A stretch of 13,762 bases of DNA from positions 1 through 13,762 of the forward strand of contig CAMEYZ010000034.1 of NCBI GenBank assembly GCA_945947715.1, written 5' to 3'. Positions 7,678 to 13,098 of the stretch are shown piece by piece (positions within the stretch are counted from its first letter, which is position 1; each line of letters begins with the position of its first letter). The notes beneath the pieces are model-generated. The model was not told the DNA's origin. It was given only the letters and a program-made list of their open reading frames with translations, and ran no database searches. This DNA is from an uncultured Clostridia bacterium (GTDB taxonomy: Bacteria; Bacillota; Clostridia; Oscillospirales; Ruminococcaceae). A program made the translations under genes and the position numbers.

Positions 7678-7706
7678 ATTATACAAAAAAATATTGATTT
7701 TGTCAA
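7678..7706 (-). promoter_or_regulatory. Consensus promoter of the four-gene biosynthetic operon
   Basis: On the minus strand TTGACA (7701-7706), a 17-base spacer and TATAAT (7678-7683). Both hexamers match the consensus. The leader is short, about 35 bases. It is divergent from the rhodanese-TtcA promoter with roughly 80 AT-rich bases between the -10 elements. No clear operator is seen. Confidence 0.9.
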
Positions 7707-7761
7707 TGAAATATTAAAATTTAATCTAATTTTAATACGACGAAAAAATGGGACGGATATA

Positions 7762-7790
7762 TGGACAAAAGCTGATTTGTATGATATAAT
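7762..7790 (+). promoter_or_regulatory. Promoter for the rhodanese-TtcA gene
   Basis: TGGACA (7762-7767), a 17-base spacer and TATAAT (7785-7790) preceded by TG at 7782-7783, so an extended -10. The leader is about 25 bases. Confidence 0.88.
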
Positions 7791-7823
7791 GTATCTGTAA
7801 AAAAGAGAATTGGAGCTGATTAG

Positions 7824-8951
7824 ATGAACAGTGAGATAACAGTCACTGAGCTTAAAAAAATGCCCGAAGACAGCTATATGCTTATTGATATACGCGATGA
7901 ATACGCTTTCAGCTATGGTCATATTGACGGGGCGGTGAATATCCCACAGGATAAGCTCGATGAAAGACTTCCCGAGCTTCCCCGTGACAAGAAGCTGATG
8001 ATATGCTGCAAAAGCGGACTTATCAGCCGTGAAACTGCGGATATGCTCTGTGAAAAGGGATTTGATGCATATAATCTCAGCGGCGGCTACTGCGAATGGT
8101 TGAGGATTAAGCTGGAAAACGGCAGCGTCACCGAGGCAGTGGAAAAAAGCATACGGAAAAAATTCCACAAGGAGCTGTGGAGCAGATTTGCCAAGGCGAT
8201 AACCGTTTATCAGCTTGTAAATCCCGGGGATAAGATAGCTGTCTGCATTTCCGGCGGCAAGGATTCCATGCTTATGGCAAAGCTTTTCCAGGAGCTGAAA
8301 ATGCACGACAAGTTTCCCTTTGAGCTGGTATTCCTTGTAATGGACCCCGGCTACAGCCCGGAAAATCGCCGTATTATCGAGAAAAATGCGGAGGCTATGT
8401 CTATCCCGATAACGATTTTTGAGTCGGATATCTTCGAGTCGGTCTATAATGTGGACAAGAATCCCTGCTATCTCTGCGCAAGAATGAGACGAGGCTACCT
8501 TTACAGCAAGGCAAGGGAGTTGGGCTGCAATAAGATAGCACTGGGACATCATTTCGACGATGTTATCGAGACCATACTCATGGGCATGCTGTACGGCGGT
8601 CAGGTCCAGACCATGATGCCAAAGCTGCACAGCACAAATTTCGAGGGACTGGAGCTTATCCGCCCCATGTACCTTATCCGCGAGGGCGATATCAAGCACT
8701 GGCGGGATTATAACGACCTGCACTTTATACAGTGCGCATGCAGATTCACCGATACCTGCACCACCTGCAATCCCACGGGCACCGGCTCAAAGCGGCAGGA
8801 GATAAAGCACCTCATCGCCGATATGAAGAAGGTGAATCCTCAGGTGGAGATGAACATTTTCCGCAGCGTGGAGAACGTCAACCTGAACACGGTCATCGCC
8901 TACAAGGACGATTCGGGAGTGCATAATTTTCTTGACGATTACAATAAGTAA
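7824..8951 (+). CDS. Rhodanese domain fused to a TtcA-like PP-loop ATPase (tRNA thiolation type)
   Basis: 375 residues, ATG preceded by GGAG at 8 bases. Residues 1-98 are a rhodanese: DIRDEYAFSYGHIDGAVNIP, then an active-site loop with Cys62 (CKSGLIS) and a closing GGYCEW. Residues 105-360 are a PP-loop ATPase of the TtcA/TilS superfamily: SGGKDS (143-148), MDPGY, Cys215 and Cys218 in CYLC, GHHFDDVIET (241-250), and CAC plus CTTC cysteines (304, 306, 312, 315). In TtcA three cysteines hold a 4Fe-4S cluster and the enzyme thiolates C32 of some tRNAs. Here the rhodanese could deliver sulfur to the ATPase in cis. The exact tRNA or other target is not determined, so no symbol is given. Its convergent neighbour makes the cysteine precursor, which fits sulfur metabolism. 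Confidence 0.92.
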   Translation: MNSEITVTELKKMPEDSYMLIDIRDEYAFSYGHIDGAVNIPQDKLDERLPELPRDKKLMICCKSGLISRETADMLCEKGFDAYNLSGGYCEWLRIKLENGSVTEAVEKSIRKKFHKELWSRFAKAITVYQLVNPGDKIAVCISGGKDSMLMAKLFQELKMHDKFPFELVFLVMDPGYSPENRRIIEKNAEAMSIPITIFESDIFESVYNVDKNPCYLCARMRRGYLYSKARELGCNKIALGHHFDDVIETILMGMLYGGQVQTMMPKLHSTNFEGLELIRPMYLIREGDIKHWRDYNDLHFIQCACRFTDTCTTCNPTGTGSKRQEIKHLIADMKKVNPQVEMNIFRSVENVNLNTVIAYKDDSGVHNFLDDYNK

Positions 8952-8956
8952 CAATA

Positions 8957-8989
8957 AAACGCACGGGCAGTCAGCTCCGTGCGTTTTTG
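8957..8989. terminator. Bidirectional terminator between the rhodanese-TtcA gene and cysE
   Basis: ACGCACGG (8959-8966) pairs with CCGTGCGT (8977-8984) around a 10-nt loop, with flanking AA/TT extending the stem. The plus strand continues in TTTTT-type sequence, and the minus strand also reads into a T-rich tail (GTTTTATTG). It lies between two convergent stop codons (8951 and 8991). Confidence 0.85.
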
Positions 8990-8990
8990 C

Positions 8991-9947
8991 TTATATAATA
9001 TAGTACCAGTTTTCGCCCTGATCAAGCTCTGCCCGTTCTGTGGGGCGGGAGGTTCCGAAATTATAGCTCAGCTCCTGATTTTTAATGCTGACCTTTGCGC
9101 CCGCTGGAATGGACGAGGTAATGAATGCATTTCCTCCGATGACAGCATTTTTTCCCACAACAGTTTCGCCGCCCAGAATAGAGGCTCCCGAATAGATTGT
9201 GACATTATCCTCGATAGTGGGGTGACGTTTTTTATTTTTCAGCTTCTGGCCGCCTCTTGTGGAAAGAGCGCCGAGAGTTACTCCCTGATATATTTTGACA
9301 TTATCGCCGATCATCGTGGTCTCACCGATAACGATGCCTGTGCCGTGGTCGATAAAGAAATATTTTCCGATAGTAGCTCCGGGGTGGATATCTATGCCTG
9401 TAACGCTGTGAGCGTACTCCGTCATTATTCGTGGGATAAGGGGAACGTTCAGCTGATACAGCTCATGAGCTATCCTGTTTACCATTATGGCGAAAAGTCC
9501 CGGATAGGAGAAGATTATCTCGTCCTTGTTAAAGGCGGCGGGGTCTCCGTCGAAGGCTGCCTGCAGGTCAGTATTGACATACTCCCTAATCTTTGGAATA
9601 GTATTCAGAAAGGCTACAGCAAGCCTTTCTGCTTCGGCAGTGATAGCTTCGCTGTCCGCATTTTCAAAGCTCGTGTCATAGGGCAGGACTATAGTAATCT
9701 GTTTGATGAGATTATACAGAACATCTTCCAGGAGCATGGTCATATTGTTGCGCACAGTATAGATACGGTAAGCGCTGTTTTTGAAAAAGCCCGGAAATAT
9801 GATATTGCGGAGCTTGTCCACAATTTCGATAATGACCTCCTTTTTGGGGTGGTCGAAGGAATTTACGGTATCAATATCCCTTCCCGAAGCATAATCCGTC
9901 ATTATATCCTCGATAAGTCTCGTGACCTCGTTTTCAAGCTTGTGCAT
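8991..9947 (-). CDS. cysE: Serine O-acetyltransferase, long form
   Basis: 318 residues. It transfers acetyl from acetyl-CoA to L-serine, giving O-acetylserine for cysteine synthesis. The alpha-helical N-terminal domain (about 1-165) ends in DGDPAAF and YPGLFAIMVNRIAHELY (148-164). The left-handed beta-helix follows with GIDIHPGATIG (184-194), FIDHGTGIVIGET with catalytic-type His201 (198-210), IYQGVTLGAL (219-228), RHPTIEDNV and GGNAFITSSIPAG. The helical domain is longer than in E. coli CysE (273 residues) and resembles the approximately 300-residue form of anaerobes. The start ATG has GGGAGG 8 bases upstream. A minus-strand promoter is seen at 10029-10057. No T-box or other cysteine-sensing leader is evident. 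Confidence 0.95.
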   Translation of the reverse strand: MHKLENEVTRLIEDIMTDYASGRDIDTVNSFDHPKKEVIIEIVDKLRNIIFPGFFKNSAYRIYTVRNNMTMLLEDVLYNLIKQITIVLPYDTSFENADSEAITAEAERLAVAFLNTIPKIREYVNTDLQAAFDGDPAAFNKDEIIFSYPGLFAIMVNRIAHELYQLNVPLIPRIMTEYAHSVTGIDIHPGATIGKYFFIDHGTGIVIGETTMIGDNVKIYQGVTLGALSTRGGQKLKNKKRHPTIEDNVTIYSGASILGGETVVGKNAVIGGNAFITSSIPAGAKVSIKNQELSYNFGTSRPTERAELDQGENWYYII

Positions 9948-10028
9948 AATGTCAGCCTCCCGATAAAATGGTCAGACCGATATTCCGCGTCCGACAATAT
10001 ATAATTATAAGGTATAAGAATAAGAAAA

Positions 10029-10057
10029 ATATAACGAAATTATTAATATTATGTCAA
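10029..10057 (-). promoter_or_regulatory. cysE: Probable cysE promoter
   Basis: On the minus strand TTGACA (10052-10057), a 17-base spacer and TTATAT (10029-10034), giving a leader of about 75 bases. A second TATAAT on the same strand at 10004-10009 lacks a good -35. The promoter begins 17 bases after the stop of the RadC-like gene on the same strand, with no terminator between, so readthrough is possible. Confidence 0.7.
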
Positions 10058-10073
10058 AGCTTTTTTCTGAATA

Positions 10074-10865
10074 TCAGTCATCCTCACTGAAAACATCGTA
10101 CAGATCGTTGTTTCTCATAGGCATTTCGGAGGCTTCGCCGACTATGATATAATCCGTCATATCTATATCCAGAGCGCATAGCAGCTCCTTTAGCTTTTTA
10201 ATAGTATCTATTTCATCATCATAGGGCATAGGGCTGCTGTACAGATGATTATGCGCCACCACCACATTGGAGCTTCCGCAGCTTATCACCATATTGACGA
10301 TATCGCGGAAACAGAAATTCTCCACAGGAAAGCCCTGAAATTCAGGACGTGAGGTGAAATCGTAATACTCCCTCGGAGTCATTTTACTTATGTCTGCCGG
10401 AAAGCGCTCGCCGATATATACGGGCTTTGCGGATATCAGCGACATATCGTTGCGGAAGCAGGCAATATATATCTCAAAACGGTCTTCTGAAAACAGGGAG
10501 CGGAAAAGCTTTGCGACCTTTTCCTGGGAATCATATATCATATTTGCCGGCGAGGCATTGAAATAGAGCTCTGTGGAGGCAGGTATCATGCGAAACAGCA
10601 CAGCGGCACTTTTCGACAGACCGAAGCCCTTCAGCTCGGAGATGTCGGCGTCAAGAACAGCGGACAGACTGCCGAAGTGGTCAATGAGCCTGTGTGCGAG
10701 AACGTTGGTATCCCTTCTCGGAACGCAGTAAAACAGCAGCATTTCCATGACCTGATGCTCGTTGAAGCCGTAAAAGCCCGTCCGCAGAAACCTTTCCCGG
10801 ACCCGCTTTCTGTGTCCCTTGTGAACATTTTCTGCTTCAGACGCGCTGCCATTGGTTTTTCCCAT
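10074..10865 (-). CDS. RadC-family JAB/MPN domain protein with altered JAMM motif
   Basis: 263 residues from the ATG at 10865, chosen because AAGGGA lies upstream; an in-frame ATG at 10913 would add 16 residues (a Cys-rich stretch) but has a poor ribosome site. The N-terminal region (15-95) is the helix-hairpin-like part of RadC proteins (RVRERFLRTGF, LIDHFGSLSAVLDA, LKGFGLS). The JAB domain follows, with Glu131 and His205/His207 (AHNHLYSS). The canonical S-x-x-D after HxH is replaced by Tyr215 and Glu218. An extra stretch of about 24 residues (around 155-180) sits before the JAMM helix compared with its divergent paralogue. RadC proteins are no longer thought to be repair proteins; a metal-dependent hydrolase role is assumed from the fold. 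This copy may be inactive or changed in activity. Confidence 0.88.
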   Translation of the reverse strand: MGKTNGSASEAENVHKGHRKRVRERFLRTGFYGFNEHQVMEMLLFYCVPRRDTNVLAHRLIDHFGSLSAVLDADISELKGFGLSKSAAVLFRMIPASTELYFNASPANMIYDSQEKVAKLFRSLFSEDRFEIYIACFRNDMSLISAKPVYIGERFPADISKMTPREYYDFTSRPEFQGFPVENFCFRDIVNMVISCGSSNVVVAHNHLYSSPMPYDDEIDTIKKLKELLCALDIDMTDYIIVGEASEMPMRNNDLYDVFSEDD

Positions 10866-10950
10866 AGTGATACATCCCTTCCCACAGGCAGACGTACAGG
10901 GATAATGCTTCATATCACGCGCGCCTGTTCATGTCGATAATCATATACAC

Positions 10951-10979
10951 ATTTTAGCATATTTACTGATATTTTGCAA
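10951..10979 (-). promoter_or_regulatory. Promoter for the minus-strand RadC-like gene
   Basis: On the minus strand TTGCAA (10974-10979), a 17-base spacer and TAAAAT (10951-10956) with TG one base upstream (extended -10). Leader of about 80 bases to the chosen start at 10865, or about 30 to the alternative start at 10913. Confidence 0.7.
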
Positions 10980-10999
10980 TACGTACAGTGCAAAAAATG

Positions 11000-11028
11000 T
11001 TGACAAGTCAGGGATTATAGGGTATAAT
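11000..11028 (+). promoter_or_regulatory. Promoter for the plus-strand RadC-like gene
   Basis: TTGACA (11000-11005), a 17-base spacer and TATAAT (11023-11028), a perfect consensus. It lies back to back with the minus-strand RadC promoter; only 20 bases separate the two -35 elements, so one regulator could act on both. Confidence 0.9.
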
Positions 11029-11097
11029 GTTCACATGCCAGTCTGCGGTACACGTTGCTTAAGACGAAGATAGTATAGGACTAACGGAGATCAGGTC

Positions 11098-11805
11098 ATG
11101 CCCATGTCAGAGAAGGAAACGCCAAAGAAAAAAACAGATCGTAAGGAGGAGCTTAGCAGAAGATTCCTGGATTCAGGATTTGAAGGCTTTTGCAGCGAGG
11201 AAATCCTTGAATTGATGCTGTATTTCAGCGGTCCCCGTGATCGTGCAGAGGAGACTGCTAAGAAAATACTTGAAAATTTCAGCAGCATTTCCGATGTGCT
11301 GGACGCTGACCCGACCACGATGATGAAAGCGGGAATATCGGAAAATACAGCGGTATTTTTCCGGATGCTGACTGCCGTGTCGGGGAGATATTACAATTCC
11401 GCACGGTCAGGGTTGCTATACGACAGCACAGATAAGCTTATTGAGCTGTTTCGTCCCCATTATGCGGGGCTATATAATGAAGAATTCCGCGTTGCCTGCT
11501 TTCGGGAGGATATGAGCCTGATAATGACGGAGGCTGTTTCCAGAGGGAGCGGAGCAAGGGCAGAGGTCAGTCTGAGGTCTCTGACGGAGATGATACTGCG
11601 CAACGACTGTTCGCTGGCGGCGGTAGCACATAATCATCCGAACGCATCAGCGGAGCCGTCGGACACTGACCTGAGATTTACCAAGAATCTGTACAATGTC
11701 CTGAAAACCATGGATATCGAGCTTGTGGACCATATAATCATAGGAAAAACTGAGGGACTTTCTCTGAAGGACGAGTACCCGAGGCTGTTTTCGGCTGAAC
11801 AGTAA
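11098..11805 (+). CDS. RadC-family JAB/MPN domain protein with complete JAMM motif
   Basis: 235 residues, ATG with GGAGA 8 bases upstream (a second ATG at 11104 is possible). It has the same architecture as its divergent neighbour: N-terminal part with RRFLDSGFEGF, ENFSSISDVLDA and MMKAGIS (20-80), then the JAB domain with an acidic pair Glu128/Glu129, His178, His180, Ser188 and Asp191 (AHNHPNASAEPSDTD), matching the RadC HxHP...SxxD signature. The metal site is therefore intact. It starts with a Lys/Glu-rich stretch. The in vivo role of RadC proteins is unresolved; many are found with mobile elements and a serine recombinase is encoded nearby, but no element boundaries are seen. Confidence 0.92.
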   Translation: MPMSEKETPKKKTDRKEELSRRFLDSGFEGFCSEEILELMLYFSGPRDRAEETAKKILENFSSISDVLDADPTTMMKAGISENTAVFFRMLTAVSGRYYNSARSGLLYDSTDKLIELFRPHYAGLYNEEFRVACFREDMSLIMTEAVSRGSGARAEVSLRSLTEMILRNDCSLAAVAHNHPNASAEPSDTDLRFTKNLYNVLKTMDIELVDHIIIGKTEGLSLKDEYPRLFSAEQ

Positions 11806-11849
11806 AAATGGCGCACAGATACGGAAGATGTGACCTCGTATCTGTGCGC
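11803..11849 (-). terminator. Terminator of the small minus-strand gene, possibly shared with the RadC-like gene
   Basis: A perfect 13-bp stem (GCGCACAGATACG at 11811-11823 with CGTATCTGTGCGC at 11837-11849) and a 13-nt loop. Read on the minus strand it is followed by CATTTTTACTG, so it works best for the small gene. The plus-strand side (TTGTGGTATT) has only a poor T-tract. Confidence 0.8.
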
Positions 11850-11863
11850 TTGTGGTATTAGGC

Positions 11864-12043
11864 TTATCCTGTGTGCGCTATTTTTTCGACGTATCTGCGC
11901 ATTTCCTCCTTTGAGGAGACAGCATGGGTACCGTCGATTATTTCACGCTGTCTGCTTTCGGGGAGAGCGGAAAAAGCCTGTATTGCCTGTGGGTCCATGG
12001 CAAGAGCGATGCCAAATCCCATGGGGATATCCTCTTTTTTCAT
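11864..12043 (-). CDS. Small hypothetical protein, 59 residues
   Basis: Read on the minus strand from the ATG at 12043 to TAA at 11864. GGAGGTG lies 7 bases before the start and a 13-bp terminator follows 15 bases after the stop, which together support a real gene. The protein begins MKKEDIPMGFGIALAMDP, has a middle segment ALPESRQREIIDGTH (26-40) and ends with SSKEEMRRYVEKIAHTG. It is soluble and probably helical, with no signal peptide, membrane segment or metal motif. It resembles short conserved hypothetical proteins of Clostridia by general pattern (GFGxALAxxP, then a helix ending in a KEEM motif), but I cannot name a function. It stands alone, between the RadC-like gene and the divergent recombinase. 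Confidence 0.85.
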   Translation of the reverse strand: MKKEDIPMGFGIALAMDPQAIQAFSALPESRQREIIDGTHAVSSKEEMRRYVEKIAHTG

Positions 12044-12055
12044 ATAACGACACCT

Positions 12056-12072
12056 CCGACCTTATCGGTCGG
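12056..12072 (-). promoter_or_regulatory. Hairpin touching the ribosome site of the small gene
   Basis: CCGACC and GGTCGG, 6-bp arms around a 5-nt loop. On the minus strand the 3' arm ends in the first two bases of GGAGGTG, so folding would partly hide the ribosome site. No known riboswitch is recognised. Confidence 0.5.
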
Positions 12073-12097
12073 AATTATTTTTCCTCAGAGGGAGCGG

Positions 12098-12103
12098 ATT
12101 ATA
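12098..12103 (-). promoter_or_regulatory. Possible -10 element for the small gene
   Basis: TATAAT on the minus strand about 55 bases before the ATG. No convincing -35 is present at 16-18 bases (best AAACAC), so this is tentative. Confidence 0.35.
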
Positions 12104-12142
12104 CTTCTGTATTGAAAACGGTGTTTCTGACTGATTTCGTAA

Positions 12143-12171
12143 TGATTATTTCATAACTTGCATGATATAAT
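12143..12171 (+). promoter_or_regulatory. Probable extended -10 promoter for the serine recombinase
   Basis: TATAAT at 12166-12171 with TG at 12163-12164 (TGaTATAAT); the -35 at 12143-12148 (TGATTA) is weak. ATGAT and ATCAT flank the -10 as an imperfect inverted repeat (12162-12179). The leader is about 125 bases and may fold (GCTGCGCTT with AAGC and GCAGC). Confidence 0.6.
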
Positions 12172-12304
12172 GTAATCATATTGATTAATACGGTATGCTG
12201 GCTCAGGCTGCGCTTCCTAAGTGTAAAGCTATTGCAGCAGACCGGGCAGAGCAGTAAAGTGAGGCGGCTTTGTATGCGGTTAAAATATTCAGGAGGATGA
12301 TAAG

Positions 12305-12895
12305 ATGTCAGAAACAACTTATGCGTATATACGCGTATCGTCGAAGGACCAGAACGAGGACAGACAACTGATTGCCATGAAGGAATACGGAGTATCTCCG
12401 AAGAAGATATACATGGATAAGCAGTCGGGAAAGGATTTTGAACGTCCGGGCTATATCCGGCTGATGAAAAGAATAAAGCCTGGGGATACTGTTGTTATAA
12501 AAAGTATTGACAGGCTGGGAAGAAATTACATCGAGATTCTGGAGCAGTGGCGGTATATCACAAAGGAGAAAAAGGTGTCGATAGTGGTGCTGGATATGCC
12601 TATTCTTGATACGGGAAAGGAAAACGACCTGACCCGCACACTTATATCGGATATCGTGCTGCAGCTGCTGTCCTATGTGGCTGAAACGGAGCGTACCTTT
12701 ATCCGCCAGCGCCAGGCTGAGGGGATATTGGCTGCCCGTCAGAGGGGAGTGCGGTTCGGAAGACCTCCCAAGGAGCGTACAAGTGAATTTTATCAGCTTA
12801 AGGAAGAGTATCAAAACGGTAGAATCTCGGCGAGAAAAGCGGCGAAAAAGCTCGGGATAACTCATACCACATTTACAAAATGGGTGAGGGAATGA
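12305..12895 (+). CDS. Small serine recombinase (resolvase/invertase family)
   Basis: 196 residues, ATG with AGGAGG 8 bases upstream. The N-terminal catalytic domain begins AYIRVSSKDQNEDRQL, with the nucleophile Ser12 of the RVS motif and Arg10. SIDRLGRN (68-74) supplies the conserved Arg70/Arg73. A long helix follows (YVAETERTFIRQRQAEGI) and then the linker GVRFGRPPK. The C-terminal 45 residues form a helix-turn-helix of the Hin/resolvase type (ISARKAAKKLGITHTTFTKWV). The size is that of resolvases and DNA invertases (about 180-200), not of large integrases. Enzymes of this group invert or resolve DNA between short crossover sites. No clear pair of crossover sites or transposon ends is visible here, so its target is unknown. 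It lies just upstream of a polysaccharide gene. Confidence 0.95.
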   Translation: MSETTYAYIRVSSKDQNEDRQLIAMKEYGVSPKKIYMDKQSGKDFERPGYIRLMKRIKPGDTVVIKSIDRLGRNYIEILEQWRYITKEKKVSIVVLDMPILDTGKENDLTRTLISDIVLQLLSYVAETERTFIRQRQAEGILAARQRGVRFGRPPKERTSEFYQLKEEYQNGRISARKAAKKLGITHTTFTKWVRE

Positions 12896-12945
12896 GTAGG
12901 ATTGTACAAAAAATATGTATTCCAGGGGTGAGAAATTGCCGAAGA

Positions 12946-12969
12946 TTTGTCAGATATGGTATTGACAAA
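12946..12969. repeat. Inverted repeat over the -35 of the polysaccharide promoter
   Basis: TTTGTCA (12946-12952) and TGACAAA (12963-12969), 7-bp arms with 10 bases between; the right arm covers most of the -35 TTGACA. The geometry is operator-like. Confidence 0.6.
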
Positions 12970-12990
12970 AAGAGTAATATATGATATCAT
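12962..12990 (+). promoter_or_regulatory. Promoter of the polysaccharide locus
   Basis: TTGACA (12962-12967), a 17-base spacer and TATCAT (12985-12990) with TG at 12982-12983. The leader is about 100 bases. Confidence 0.82.
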
Positions 12991-12993
12991 ATA
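12978..12993. repeat. 16-bp perfect palindrome over the -10
   Basis: TATATGATATCATATA is fully self-complementary and contains the -10 hexamer. It could be an operator or recombinase site, or chance in AT-rich DNA. Confidence 0.6.
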
Positions 12994-13098
12994 GTAGATA
13001 CATATATATATTGATGTTATTCTGTTAATGATTGCTAAAGTCAGACAGCAAATTATTATGCGTATCTTGAAAAATGGTTAGATTGGAGTTTAAGGTTA

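Noticed and set aside
7659..8723. Minus-strand open frame of 354 codons opposite the rhodanese-TtcA gene
   Set aside because: The plus strand has catalytic motifs, a ribosome site and a promoter; the antisense frame has no ribosome site or family pattern and runs over the divergent promoters.
8979..10004. Plus-strand open frame of 341 codons opposite cysE
   Set aside because: It is the complement of a clear serine acetyltransferase and has no ribosome site or domain.
9948..10060. Riboswitch or T-box upstream of cysE
   Set aside because: The leader is only about 75 AT-rich bases, with no T-box or S-box hallmarks and no terminator hairpin.
11830..12156. Plus-strand open frame of 108 codons between the RadC-like gene and the recombinase
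   Set aside because: It starts in the terminator hairpin loop without a ribosome site, and the minus strand has a better-supported 59-residue gene in the same place.
10040..12310. Integrated mobile element carrying the RadC-like genes and the recombinase
   Set aside because: No terminal inverted repeats, target duplications, tRNA or phage genes were seen, and the genes have separate promoters.
12308..12865. Minus-strand open frame of 185 codons opposite the recombinase
   Set aside because: Shadow of the recombinase, with no ribosome site.
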